A DNA stretch of 64,000 nucleotides, from the NCBI GenBank assembly GCA_016235125.1, contig JACRLZ010000001.1, positions 360,645 to 424,644 on the forward strand, in the 5' to 3' direction. Under the pieces are notes generated by a model. That model was given only the letters and a program-made list of their open reading frames with translations, had not been told where the DNA came from and did not search any database. Below are positions 7,841 through 16,379 of this stretch, piece after piece. The DNA is from Sphingobacteriales bacterium. GTDB taxonomy: Bacteria; Bacteroidota; Bacteroidia; Chitinophagales; Chitinophagaceae. Position 1 is the stretch's first letter; each line of letters opens with the position of its first letter. The translations under genes and the position numbers were made by a program.

Positions 7841-8608
7841 ATGATGAAGCTTTCACGATATGTATTGTATGATATCCTCCGGAGTAAGATCATCATTGCT
7901 TACACCCTGTTTCTTTTTATTGTTTCGATGAGTATGTTTCAGATGGAAGAAAACAGCAGCAAGGCCATGCTGAGCTTGCTGAATATCATTTTGATAGTCC
8001 TCCCTTTGATAAGCCTGATATTTACCACCATCCACTATTATAATTCTTATGAGTTTATAGAGCTCATGGCTTCTCAGCCCATGGGCCGGACAAGAATCAT
8101 TCTCAGCGAATTTGCCGGAGTAAGTTTGTCTTTGCTCAGCGCCTTTTTGATTGGAGTGGGTATTCCCATCTTCCTGTTTGCCGCAAATGAAACAGGTTTT
8201 GCTTTATTGTTTACCGGCTCAGCTCTGACTCTTGTTTTTACATCTCTTGCTTTTTTTGCTTCAGTAAGAGCAAGGGATAAGGCAAGGGGAATCGGGGCTG
8301 CTTTGTTGCTTTGGTTTTATTTCGCCTTGATTTATGATGGACTGATCCTTTTGCTAACTTTCAATTTGACTGATTACCCTCTTGAAAAGATCATCCTGGC
8401 ACTGGTATCCTTAAACCCTATTGATATCGGAAGAATTTTTGTTGTATTGAAAATGGACATCAGCGCCCTGATGGGAGTAACCAGCGCTTTGTACAAAGAT
8501 TTTTTTGGCAGTGGCACCGGAATTTTGTTTACCACCGGTATCATGCTGCTCTGGATAGTCATTCCTCTCTGGTTAGCCGTTAGAAAATTCAGGAAAAAAG
8601 ATTTGTAA
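7841..8608 (+). CDS. nosY: ABC transporter permease NosY
   Basis: NosY is the membrane part of the NosDFY complex. The product of about 255 residues has six predicted membrane spans (near AYTLFLFIVSM, LNIILIVLPLISLIF, LLSAFLIGVGIPIFLF, LVFTSLAFFA, FYFALIYDGLILLL and GIMLLWIVIPLWLAV). The frame is open from TTG 7802, and an ATG at 7814 would overlap nosF. The ATG pair at 7841/7844 follows the nosF stop and gives MKLSRYVLYDILRSKI, the usual NosY N-terminus, so I use it. It is the last nos gene before the second ric. Confidence 0.93.
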   Translation: MMKLSRYVLYDILRSKIIIAYTLFLFIVSMSMFQMEENSSKAMLSLLNIILIVLPLISLIFTTIHYYNSYEFIELMASQPMGRTRIILSEFAGVSLSLLSAFLIGVGIPIFLFAANETGFALLFTGSALTLVFTSLAFFASVRARDKARGIGAALLLWFYFALIYDGLILLLTFNLTDYPLEKIILALVSLNPIDIGRIFVVLKMDISALMGVTSALYKDFFGSGTGILFTTGIMLLWIVIPLWLAVRKFRKKDL

Positions 8609-8631
8609 TCAATTAAAATAAAAAATATTTT

Positions 8632-9366
8632 ATGAACAATTTAATGAACAAAAGCCTGGCACAAATTGTCACTGCTGATCATAAGGCAGCGGCCGTATTT
8701 GAAAAACATCACCTTGATTTTTGCTGTAAAGGAAAAAGAACCCTGCAACAGGCTTGTGCAGAAAAAAATCTGGCTATTGATCAAATCCTGTCGGAGCTCA
8801 ATATTACAGGCAACCCTGAAAAAGAAAATAACGTAGCATTTGATAAACTCCCGCTGAGTGAACTCTCGGAGTATATCGTTTCTACCCATCATAATTATGT
8901 AAAAAATGAATTGCCCGCTATATTTGGTTATTTACAAAAAGTGGCCTCCAAACATGGCGACAGGCACCCTGAACTGTTCAAGGTATTTGAAATTTTTGCT
9001 GCGGTAAAAGAGGAAATGGAAATGCATATGCAAAAGGAAGAAAAAATTCTTTTCCCAAGGATCAGTGAAATTGAGAAACTGGCTAAAGAAAATACTGCCA
9101 TACATATTAATAATGGTTTTTTAACAGCCCCTATCAATATGATGGAACAGGAACATGATCATGCCGGGGGCTTACTGGCCGAAATCAGCAGGCTTACGGA
9201 TAATTATACCCCTCCTGCCGATGCATGCACCACCTATAAACTGAGTTATGCATCTCTGAAGGCATTCGAAACTGATCTGCATTTGCACATACACCTGGAA
9301 AACAATGTACTTTTTCCAAAGGCCCTGGAACTTTTTGAAACAAGATGCCATACATCGTTAAATTGA
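8632..9366 (+). CDS. ric: Iron-sulfur cluster repair di-iron protein (RIC/ScdA family), canonical copy
   Basis: This 244-residue protein has the same two-domain plan as the copy at 152-901. An N-terminal ScdA_N domain (LDFCCKGKRTLQQAC, paired cysteines) is followed by a hemerythrin-like di-iron domain with all expected motifs: THHNYVKNE, HMQKEEKILFP, EHDHAGG and HIHLENNVLFP. It should repair NO-damaged Fe-S clusters. It follows nosY by 23 bp and precedes the nor-like genes, so NO protection is built into the operon. A second ATG lies four codons downstream of the first; either start is acceptable. Confidence 0.93.
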   Translation: MNNLMNKSLAQIVTADHKAAAVFEKHHLDFCCKGKRTLQQACAEKNLAIDQILSELNITGNPEKENNVAFDKLPLSELSEYIVSTHHNYVKNELPAIFGYLQKVASKHGDRHPELFKVFEIFAAVKEEMEMHMQKEEKILFPRISEIEKLAKENTAIHINNGFLTAPINMMEQEHDHAGGLLAEISRLTDNYTPPADACTTYKLSYASLKAFETDLHLHIHLENNVLFPKALELFETRCHTSLN

Positions 9367-9441
9367 GATGCAGGAAGTTTTAAAATTCCGTTATCTTAAC
9401 GACTGTTAGGAATCAGCAATCAATTTTTCTTAATAAAATCA

Positions 9442-9472
9442 TTTGCTTTGATTGGCAGGCAAAGTATATTCG
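9442..9472 (+). promoter_or_regulatory. Bacteroidota-type promoter before the nor-like pair
   Basis: TTTG (9442-9445) is followed after exactly 19 bases by TATATTCG (9465-9472), one mismatch from the -7 consensus TAnnTTTG. The predicted start of transcription lies about 10 bases before the norC-like gene. Confidence 0.45.
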
Positions 9473-9489
9473 CCATTCAATGTTAAAGG

Positions 9490-9873
9490 ATGCCAAGAAT
9501 AATTATTTTTTTATCCCTTTTCATTACCTATGCCATCTACAGCGTTGTTGTTTACTCAAAAGGAACAATGAGCATTAGCTCTTCAGCTTTTCATGAAAGT
9601 GAAAAAATACGGAATGGAAAAGAGTTATTTCAGCAATACAATTGCATCTCTTGTCACCAGCTTTATGGCTTAGGGGGGTATCTTGGCCCTGAATTAACTA
9701 CCGCTTATAGCGATCCGCAAAGGGGAGAACTTTATATGAAAGCATTTTTGCAGGCAGGCGGCCCGAGAATGCCCAATTTTCATTTTACTAAAGAAGAAAT
9801 AGATGACATTATCAGTTATCTGAAATATGTGGATACAACAGCTGTTACTTATAAGACCCGGCAAATTCAATGA
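9490..9873 (+). CDS. NorC-like membrane cytochrome c
   Basis: NorC is the electron-entry subunit of cytochrome c-dependent nitric oxide reductase. The 127-residue protein has one N-terminal membrane anchor (about residues 3-21), then a haem c domain with CISCH followed by QLYGLGGYLGPELT. That run matches the NorC pattern of haem site, GxGxYxxPDLT and later methionine (here GPRMPNF). It overlaps the following norB-like gene by four bases (ATGA), as in norCB operons. Together they suggest NO reduction, although the large subunit is unusual. Confidence 0.82.
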   Translation: MPRIIIFLSLFITYAIYSVVVYSKGTMSISSSAFHESEKIRNGKELFQQYNCISCHQLYGLGGYLGPELTTAYSDPQRGELYMKAFLQAGGPRMPNFHFTKEEIDDIISYLKYVDTTAVTYKTRQIQ

Positions 9874-11228
9874 ATCCCGAAAAACTGAATACCGAATCAT
9901 ATCCCTCTGATAAAATTGCCCGTAAATTTTTAGTACTGGCAATTTCATATCTTCTTCTCGGTTTGTTATTGGGTATCATTGGGGGATTCCAATATATATT
10001 ACCTCCTTTTTTAAAAGACAATGTTTCTTTCCAGAAAACAAGGCCGCTGCATGTCTACCTTGTATTAACCTGGATTTTCACGGCAGCACAGGCAGGACTA
10101 TACTATTATTTACCAAGAATTGTCAATCGGCCGGTTTACTGGCTTCGGGGAGTGTGGTTACACTTTTTTCTGCAGTTATCCGTCTCTCTTGTTATTATAA
10201 TTTGTTTCTTTCTTGGTTATTTTGGCGGAAGAGAATACCTGGAGTTTCCGCCGTTGATAGGCGCTTTCATTTTGTTAGGCTGGGTTCCTTTTGCAATTAA
10301 TTTTTTCTTTACTCTCAAGCCAAATTATAAAACTGCACCGGTATATATCTGGAGCTGGTCAACGGGAATACTCTTCTTCTTTATTACTCTATCTGAATCT
10401 TATTTATGGCTGATTGGCCATTTTAATAATAATGTTGTAAGAGATGTAACCGTACAGTGGAAGGCATTGGGGTCAATGGTCGGAAGCTGGAATATGCTGG
10501 TATATGGCACAGCGATGTATGTAATGGAAAAAATAAGCGGTGATGTTAAACTTTTCCGTTCACCTCTGGCCTTCTTCTTCTACTTCCTTGGATTAACCAA
10601 TCTTATGTTTAACTGGGGTCATCACACATATATTGTTCCCGCTGCACCTTGGGTAAAAACCGTGGCTTATATAATCAGTATGACTGAGTTGCTGATACTT
10701 GGCCATATTATCTGGAACTGGCGAAAATCACTTGCTGCGGCTAAACGTAATTATCATTCCATTCCTTATCGTCTTTTATCATTTGGAGATGTGTGGATCT
10801 TCCTGAACCTCATATTGGCAATAGCTATATCTGTTCCTGCATGGAATTTTTATACACATGGCACACATATTACTGTGGCGCATGCTATGGGCGCCACCAT
10901 TGGCATCAACACCATGTTGCTTTTCGCTTCTGTCTTTTATATGATCCAAAAAGAAAACCCCGATGCAACAGAAAATAGAAAAAGAATGGTGGGAACGGGA
11001 ATCATTATTACAAATATCGCCTTACTTGTTTTCTGGATATCATTGCTGGGAAGCGGTGTAGCAAAAATCATAAGCAAGCAGAATAATGAACCTTTCTATA
11101 CCCTTATGCAAAAGAGCCAGTCATGGTTTAAATTATTTACATACAGTGGGGTTATAGTATTCATTGGCCTCTTTATATTAATCGCTTCTGTTCTCCTGAT
11201 TATCAGGGCAAGGAGACGTCCGACTTAA
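9870..11228 (+). CDS. NorB-like haem-copper superfamily subunit with altered metal ligands
   Basis: By partner, size (452 residues, about 12 membrane spans) and motifs this belongs with NorB-type nitric oxide reductases. H61 in RPLHVY fits the low-spin haem b ligand of helix II. H251-H252 in NWGHHTYIV fit two FeB ligands, E273 fits the conserved glutamate of the FeB pocket, and H338 in TVAHAM fits the haem b3 ligand. Three sites deviate from canonical cNorB: the helix VI FeB histidine of H-L-W-V-E-G is N208 (NMLVYG), the glutamate of that motif is Y212, and the second low-spin haem ligand is M340 instead of His. NOR variants with replaced ligands are known, so it may be one of them. Annotation as a cbb3 subunit I would be misleading. 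Confidence 0.75.
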   Translation: MNPEKLNTESYPSDKIARKFLVLAISYLLLGLLLGIIGGFQYILPPFLKDNVSFQKTRPLHVYLVLTWIFTAAQAGLYYYLPRIVNRPVYWLRGVWLHFFLQLSVSLVIIICFFLGYFGGREYLEFPPLIGAFILLGWVPFAINFFFTLKPNYKTAPVYIWSWSTGILFFFITLSESYLWLIGHFNNNVVRDVTVQWKALGSMVGSWNMLVYGTAMYVMEKISGDVKLFRSPLAFFFYFLGLTNLMFNWGHHTYIVPAAPWVKTVAYIISMTELLILGHIIWNWRKSLAAAKRNYHSIPYRLLSFGDVWIFLNLILAIAISVPAWNFYTHGTHITVAHAMGATIGINTMLLFASVFYMIQKENPDATENRKRMVGTGIIITNIALLVFWISLLGSGVAKIISKQNNEPFYTLMQKSQSWFKLFTYSGVIVFIGLFILIASVLLIIRARRRPT

Positions 11229-11267
11229 CTCATTTCAGAATTTTTATCCCTTTAAAATGCTGTTTTC

Positions 11268-11279
11268 TGACAAAAATCA
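11268..11279. promoter_or_regulatory. Weak Crp/Fnr-like site before ccoI
   Basis: TGACAAAAATCA has one mismatch to the TGAT-N4-ATCA core seen at 945, 1471, 13762 and 25044. It lies about 77 bp before the copper ATPase gene. The case rests mainly on the other sites. Confidence 0.3.
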
Positions 11280-11350
11280 GGAAATGCTTTGAACTTCCTC
11301 AATATCCTTATTATATCAGCCGTTTACTTTAGCTGCTTAGTTGGAAACAT

Positions 11351-13747
11351 ATGCCCTCTTCAAAAATTACAACCAGCAAACTCAGGTGTTATCATTGCGG
11401 TGAGCCCTGCCCGAATGATAAAATCCGGTCAGAAGATAAAAATTTCTGTTGCGAAGGCTGTAAAATGGTCTACGGGATCCTGAATGAGAGCAATCTTTGC
11501 GATTATTATAACCTGAACGAAAATCCTGGCATCACTCAAAAAATAACGGTCAGGAAAGATAAGTTTGCCTTCCTCGATGATGAAAAAATACAGTTACAAC
11601 TTATCAGTTTCCGGGATGATAAGCAGGTGCATGTAACTTTTTATTTGCCGCAGATGCATTGCAGTTCATGCCTCTACCTGCTCGAAAATCTTCATCGCCT
11701 GAATGAAGGAGTCATTTCCAGCAAAGTGAATTTTGTAAGAAAAGAAGTTGACATTGTTTTTCTCTCCCAAAAAACAAGTCTCAGAAAAGTGGCCGAAACA
11801 CTTACCGGCATCGGCTATGAACCCTATATCAGTCTGAATGATCTGAAAGAAAAGAGGCCTGCTATAAATAAAAGCATGGTCTTTCAGCTGGGCGTTGCAG
11901 GTTTTTGCTTTGGCAACATCATGCTCATGAGTTTTCCGGAATATCTTGGAATTGATGCAAGCGAAACAGGCTTGCGAAGTATTTTTCGCTGGCTGAATTT
12001 TGGATTAGCCATACCGGTATTACTCTATTCTTCGCTTCCTTTTTATACTTCATCATGGAAAAGCCTGAAACATAGGTTTCTGAACATTGATGCCCCCATC
12101 GCACTTGCTATTATCATCACTTTTATCCGCAGCGCCTATGAAGTAATAAGCGGAACAGGTGGCGGTTATTTTGATTCGATGACGGGTATTGTTTTCTTCA
12201 TGCTTGCAGGAAGGATTTTGCAGGATAAAACATATCGCCAGCTTTCTTTTGAAAGAGATTATACCTCTTATTTCCCGGTCGCAGTTTCAGTTTTAAAAGA
12301 AGGCAAAGAAATCCCTACCGCCCTGCCTGATATCAAACCGGGCGACACCCTGCTTATTCATAACGAAGAGCTGATACCTGTGGATGGTATATTGACAAAA
12401 GGAAAAGCTTTCATTGACTATAGTTTTGTTACCGGAGAATCACTGCCGGTACTGAAAGAAATGGGTGAACTTTTATATGCCGGTGGCAAGCAAACCGGAT
12501 CAAATATCGAATTACTCGTTGTGAAAGAGGTGACACAAAGTTACCTGACCAATCTATGGAACAAGGATGAAATGAAAAAAGAAGGCCAGGAAAAAAGCGT
12601 TTCATTTGTTCATCTTCTCAGCCGCTACTTTACTTATATAGTTCTGACCATTGCCGCTATAACAGCCATTTACTGGCAATTAAATGCCCCGGCGAAGATC
12701 TGGCCCGCAGTCACTTCCATATTTATTATTGCCTGTCCTTGTGCACTGCTTTTATCCAATACATTCACCAATGGAAACATTTTACGGATATTAAGCCGCA
12801 ATCGCCTCTATCTGCGCAATGCACAAACTATTGAAGACATAGCCAAGGCAACGCATATTGTTTTTGACAAAACCGGTACCCTTACTTCAACACAGGAACA
12901 GGATATTATTTATAAAGGGGTGCCGCTTACAAGAGAGCAGGAAGAAAAGATAACAGCGCTGGCCTCACATTCCTCTCATCCGCTGAGTAAAGCATTGGTA
13001 AAACACCTTGCCAATGGCAACCACAAGCCGGTGATTGACTTCAAAGAAGTAACCGGTCAGGGAATTGAAGGATATGCTGACAATGAAACAATAAAACTGG
13101 GTTCCCTCAAATTTGTAACGGGCAATAAGGATTTAAAAAACGGCACATCTGTTTTTGTAAGTATTGATGATAAATACCTGGGTTATTTTTTATTCCATAA
13201 TCATTACCGTGAGGCAATCCCTGAACTGATCAAAACACTTAAGAAAGATTATAAACTTTCTGTTTTATCAGGCGACAGCAGTACCGAAAAGGAAACTTTA
13301 CAAAAAATGCTGGGTACAAAAGCCACATTGCTATTTCAGCAAAGACCAGATGACAAGCTGGAATATATAAAACACCTGCAGCAGAAAGGAGAAAAAGTGA
13401 TGATGATCGGAGATGGGCTTAATGATGCAGGTGCACTTAAACAGAGTGATATCGGCGTTGCCGTTTCAGAACAAACAAACAATTTCACACCATCCAGCGA
13501 TGCAATTATTGAGGCAAATCAATTATCCCACTTTACAAAGTTTATTCAGTTGTGCCGGGCCAATAAGAATATTGTGGTTGCAAGCTTTGTCTTATCAATC
13601 GTTTATAATGTTATCGGGTTATTTTTTGCTGTGCAGGGCAATCTTTCTCCTCTTATTGCGGCCATACTGATGCCCAGCAGTTCTCTCAGCATACTGCTTA
13701 TCACATTTGGCAGCAGCAGCCTGATAGCGAAACGTATGAAGCTTTGA
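11351..13747 (+). CDS. ccoI: Copper-translocating P-type ATPase for cbb3 oxidase assembly
   Basis: CcoI/FixI exports copper needed to assemble the cbb3 binuclear centre. The 798-residue protein has an N-terminal cysteine-rich module (CYHCGEPC and CCEGC, residues 13-40), a heavy-metal-associated domain with MHCSSC, and the P1B core: the membrane metal site CPCALLLSN, the phosphorylation motif DKTGTLT, the HP dipeptide in SSHPLSKAL, and the hinge MIGDGLNDAGAL. The ATG at 11351 is the first that gives the cysteine module. It heads the cco cluster, 100 bp before ccoS, with a weak Fnr-like site upstream. Family and cluster position together make the assignment firm. Confidence 0.94.
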   Translation: MPSSKITTSKLRCYHCGEPCPNDKIRSEDKNFCCEGCKMVYGILNESNLCDYYNLNENPGITQKITVRKDKFAFLDDEKIQLQLISFRDDKQVHVTFYLPQMHCSSCLYLLENLHRLNEGVISSKVNFVRKEVDIVFLSQKTSLRKVAETLTGIGYEPYISLNDLKEKRPAINKSMVFQLGVAGFCFGNIMLMSFPEYLGIDASETGLRSIFRWLNFGLAIPVLLYSSLPFYTSSWKSLKHRFLNIDAPIALAIIITFIRSAYEVISGTGGGYFDSMTGIVFFMLAGRILQDKTYRQLSFERDYTSYFPVAVSVLKEGKEIPTALPDIKPGDTLLIHNEELIPVDGILTKGKAFIDYSFVTGESLPVLKEMGELLYAGGKQTGSNIELLVVKEVTQSYLTNLWNKDEMKKEGQEKSVSFVHLLSRYFTYIVLTIAAITAIYWQLNAPAKIWPAVTSIFIIACPCALLLSNTFTNGNILRILSRNRLYLRNAQTIEDIAKATHIVFDKTGTLTSTQEQDIIYKGVPLTREQEEKITALASHSSHPLSKALVKHLANGNHKPVIDFKEVTGQGIEGYADNETIKLGSLKFVTGNKDLKNGTSVFVSIDDKYLGYFLFHNHYREAIPELIKTLKKDYKLSVLSGDSSTEKETLQKMLGTKATLLFQQRPDDKLEYIKHLQQKGEKVMMIGDGLNDAGALKQSDIGVAVSEQTNNFTPSSDAIIEANQLSHFTKFIQLCRANKNIVVASFVLSIVYNVIGLFFAVQGNLSPLIAAILMPSSSLSILLITFGSSSLIAKRMKL

Positions 13748-13761
13748 TCCTGTTGAAAAGA

Positions 13762-13775
13762 TTGATAAAAATCAG
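13762..13775. promoter_or_regulatory. Crp/Fnr-family operator before ccoS-ccoNO
   Basis: TTGATAAAAATCAG differs from TTGAT-N4-ATCAA only at the last base. TTTG, a possible -33 element, follows directly. It lies 80 bp before ccoS, a natural place for low-oxygen control of the cbb3 operon. Confidence 0.6.
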
Positions 13776-13847
13776 TTTGCCGCTTGATATTGGTTATCTG
13801 AAGCAGGGAAAGTTGAAAATATTTTTACCCGCTTAAAACAAAACCCG

Positions 13848-14012
13848 ATGAGTGTCATCATCATTTTGCTGGCAGCAAGTATTTCTATAGCTGCTTTATT
13901 TCTCGGCGCTTTTTTATGGGGCGTAAAATCCGGTCAGTTTGAAGATGATTTCTCTCCTTCTTCCCGGATTCTTTTTGATGATAAACCTGCTTCAACAACC
14001 AAAACACAATAA
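13848..14012 (+). CDS. ccoS: cbb3 oxidase assembly protein CcoS (small)
   Basis: This 54-residue protein is short enough to be missed by gene callers. It has one membrane span (residues 3-25, LLAASISIAALFLGAFLW) followed by the family pattern SGQFEDDFSPSSRILFDD, where CcoS typically has W-x-x-x-x-G-Q-F-D-D-x-x-x-P-x-x-R-I-L-x-D-D. CcoS is needed for cofactor insertion into cbb3 oxidase. The gene sits between ccoI and ccoNO, as in other clusters, and ends 15 bp before the ccoNO start. Confidence 0.93.
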   Translation: MSVIIILLAASISIAALFLGAFLWGVKSGQFEDDFSPSSRILFDDKPASTTKTQ

Positions 14013-14027
14013 AAAACAAACCCCGTT

Positions 14028-16181
14028 ATGCAAGTAGAAAAATTTTATTATGACAACAAGATTGTAAAGGCATTTGGATATGCCACTATAGTCTTTGGTG
14101 TTGTCGGTATGCTGGTGGGTCTGTGGGTGGCTATACAGATTTATTATCCCGCCATAAGTCTGAATTGGGCCCCCACAACTTTTGGACGCCTGAGACCACT
14201 GCATACCAATGCAATCATTTTTGCATTTGTAGGTAATGCATCCTTTGCAGGAATTTATTATTCGCTGCAGCGGCTCTGCAAAACCCGGATGTGGAGCGAC
14301 AGGTTAAGCTGGGTCCACTTTTGGGGCTGGCAGTTGATCATTGTTGCTGCCGCCATTACATTGCCCCTTGGTCTTTCCAACGGTGCTGAATATGCAGAAC
14401 TGATATGGCCCATTGATATTGCTATCGCCTTAGTGTGGGTCATTTTTGGTATCAACATGTTTGCTACTATTATTGTAAGAAGGGAAAGACATTTGTATGT
14501 TGCTATCTGGTTTTATATTGCCACATGGGTAACAGTAGCATTATTGCACATTGTCCGTTCTATTGAACTGCCTTATTCTGCTACCGGAAGTTATAGCTGG
14601 TTTGCTGGCGTGCAGGATGCATTGGTACAATGGTGGTATGGGCATAATGCAGTTGCTTTCTTCCTTACAACACCTGTGTTGGGGCTGATGTATTATTTTC
14701 TGCCAAAGGCCGCTAACCGGCCGGTTTATTCATACCGCCTTTCCATTATCCACTTCTGGGCGCTGATATTTATTTATATCTGGGCCGGGCCACACCATCT
14801 GCTTTATACTTCCTTACCGGATTGGGCTCAATCATTAGGAACTGTTTTTTCAATCATGCTTATCGCACCAAGCTGGGGTGGTATGCTGAATGGCCTCTTC
14901 ACACTCCGTGGAGCATGGGATAAAGTAAGAGAAGACCCTGTATTGAAATTTATGGTTGTTGCTATCACCTGTTATGGCATGTCAACTTTTGAAGGGCCTT
15001 TGCTGAGCTTGAAAAGCATAAATGCTATCTCGCATTTTACCGACTGGACTATCGGGCATGTACATATCGGTGGGCTGGGATGGAATGGCTTCCTTGCATT
15101 TGCCATCCTGTATTATATGATCCCTAAAATGTGGGGTACCAATCTTTATTCAAAGAAAATGGCAACGAACCATTTCTGGCTGGGCACTATCGGCATTATA
15201 CTTTATGCTGTACCCATGTACTGGGCCGGTTTTGAACAAAGCCTGATGTGGAAAGCATTCACTCCGGAAGGACAGTTAAAATTCCAGTTCCTGGAAACGG
15301 TTACTAACATCAAACCTTTTTACATACTCAGAAGCATAGGCGGGGCATTATATCTTGTCGGCGCTTTTATTATGGTGTACAACCTTTATAAAACAATCCG
15401 TCAGGGTAAGTTTATTTCAAACGAAGCTGCAGAAGCACCCCCGCTGGTTAAAGAAACCTCACCCAAAAAAGAATACTGGCACCGGATACTGGAAAGAAAG
15501 CCTGTTACCATGCTGGTTGTAAGTCTTGTGTTGGTAGCCATTGGAGGTATCATTGAAATAATACCCACTTTCCTGGTAAAATCAAATGTACCAACCATCG
15601 CCAGTGTAAAACCTTATACGCCTCTTGAATTGCAGGGAAGGGATATATATGTAAGAGAGGGATGTTACACCTGTCACTCACAAATGGTCCGGCCTTTCAG
15701 AGATGAAGTGGCCCGGTATGCACCCAATCCGGGTGATGGTGGATATTCAAAGGCAGGTGAATTTGTTTATGACCATCCATTCCAGTGGGGCAGTAAAAGG
15801 ACTGGTCCCGACCTGGCAAGAGAAGGCGGAAGACAAACGGATAAATGGCATTATATGCACATGTATGATCCGCGGCTTGTATCCCCCGGCTCTTTGATGC
15901 CAAGATACATTTGGTTACTCGATAATAAACTGGACACATCCACTACTCCTGCAAAGATCAGGGCTATGAGAACGTTGGGTGTTCCCTACCCTTCGGGATA
16001 TGATAAGATTGCCAACAGGGATCTGATGACACAGGCACAAATCATAGCTGATAACCTGAAAAAAGAAAAGATTGAAACGGCGCCCAATGCGGAAATAGTG
16101 GCAGTGATTGCCTATCTGCAGCGGCTGGGCAGAGACATAAAGGAAGAAGTAAAGAATCAACCGATTACTGAAAACAAATAA
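14028..16181 (+). CDS. ccoNO: cbb3-type cytochrome c oxidase, CcoN-CcoO fusion
   Basis: This 717-residue protein joins the catalytic subunit CcoN (about residues 1-480) to the monohaem cytochrome subunit CcoO (about 520-717), a fusion known in Bacteroidota. The CcoN part keeps its metal ligands: RPLHTN for haem b, WWYGHNAV for CuB, GPHHLLYT for the histidine pair and GHVHIGGLGWNG for both haems. This contrasts with the altered NorB-like gene upstream. The CcoO part has an anchor near MLVVSLVLVAIGGI and one haem site, CYTCHSQMVRPF, with cysteines near residues 546 and 549. It is a high-affinity oxidase for low oxygen. It lies between ccoS and ccoQ. Confidence 0.96.
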   Translation: MQVEKFYYDNKIVKAFGYATIVFGVVGMLVGLWVAIQIYYPAISLNWAPTTFGRLRPLHTNAIIFAFVGNASFAGIYYSLQRLCKTRMWSDRLSWVHFWGWQLIIVAAAITLPLGLSNGAEYAELIWPIDIAIALVWVIFGINMFATIIVRRERHLYVAIWFYIATWVTVALLHIVRSIELPYSATGSYSWFAGVQDALVQWWYGHNAVAFFLTTPVLGLMYYFLPKAANRPVYSYRLSIIHFWALIFIYIWAGPHHLLYTSLPDWAQSLGTVFSIMLIAPSWGGMLNGLFTLRGAWDKVREDPVLKFMVVAITCYGMSTFEGPLLSLKSINAISHFTDWTIGHVHIGGLGWNGFLAFAILYYMIPKMWGTNLYSKKMATNHFWLGTIGIILYAVPMYWAGFEQSLMWKAFTPEGQLKFQFLETVTNIKPFYILRSIGGALYLVGAFIMVYNLYKTIRQGKFISNEAAEAPPLVKETSPKKEYWHRILERKPVTMLVVSLVLVAIGGIIEIIPTFLVKSNVPTIASVKPYTPLELQGRDIYVREGCYTCHSQMVRPFRDEVARYAPNPGDGGYSKAGEFVYDHPFQWGSKRTGPDLAREGGRQTDKWHYMHMYDPRLVSPGSLMPRYIWLLDNKLDTSTTPAKIRAMRTLGVPYPSGYDKIANRDLMTQAQIIADNLKKEKIETAPNAEIVAVIAYLQRLGRDIKEEVKNQPITENK

Positions 16182-16191
16182 ATTAAACGGT

Positions 16192-16353
16192 ATGAAATTC
16201 ATCCACTATATCGAAAAGATCAGCGGGATTGATATCTACGGATTACTATCGCTTGGCATCTTCGTAATATTCTTTCTGGCAATGCTTACCTGGGTATTTA
16301 AAACCAGGAAGAAAAAATTTGATGAGGTGAGCAGGGTTCCGCTTGATAACTAA
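16192..16353 (+). CDS. ccoQ: CcoQ-like small membrane subunit
   Basis: This 53-residue protein has a single membrane span (IYGLLSLGIFVIFFLAMLTWV, shown in part) and a short basic tail TRKKKFDEVSRVPLDN. The size, topology, tail and place between ccoNO and ccoP are those of CcoQ, which stabilises the cbb3 complex. Its ATG is 10 bp after the ccoNO stop. Sequence conservation in CcoQ is low, so context carries most of the weight. Confidence 0.85.
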   Translation: MKFIHYIEKISGIDIYGLLSLGIFVIFFLAMLTWVFKTRKKKFDEVSRVPLDN

Positions 16354-16379
16354 TAACTAAAACCACAAAACAAATTACT

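Noticed and set aside
9870-11228. Second cbb3 oxidase subunit I
   Set aside because: The partner is NorC-like, and the CcoN-type motif GHVHIGGLGWNG is absent, unlike the true CcoNO at 14028.
11289-11483. Small plus-strand ORF at the start of the ccoI gene
   Set aside because: It overlaps ccoI in another frame, and its product has no domain, while the ccoI N-terminus has a clear cysteine module.
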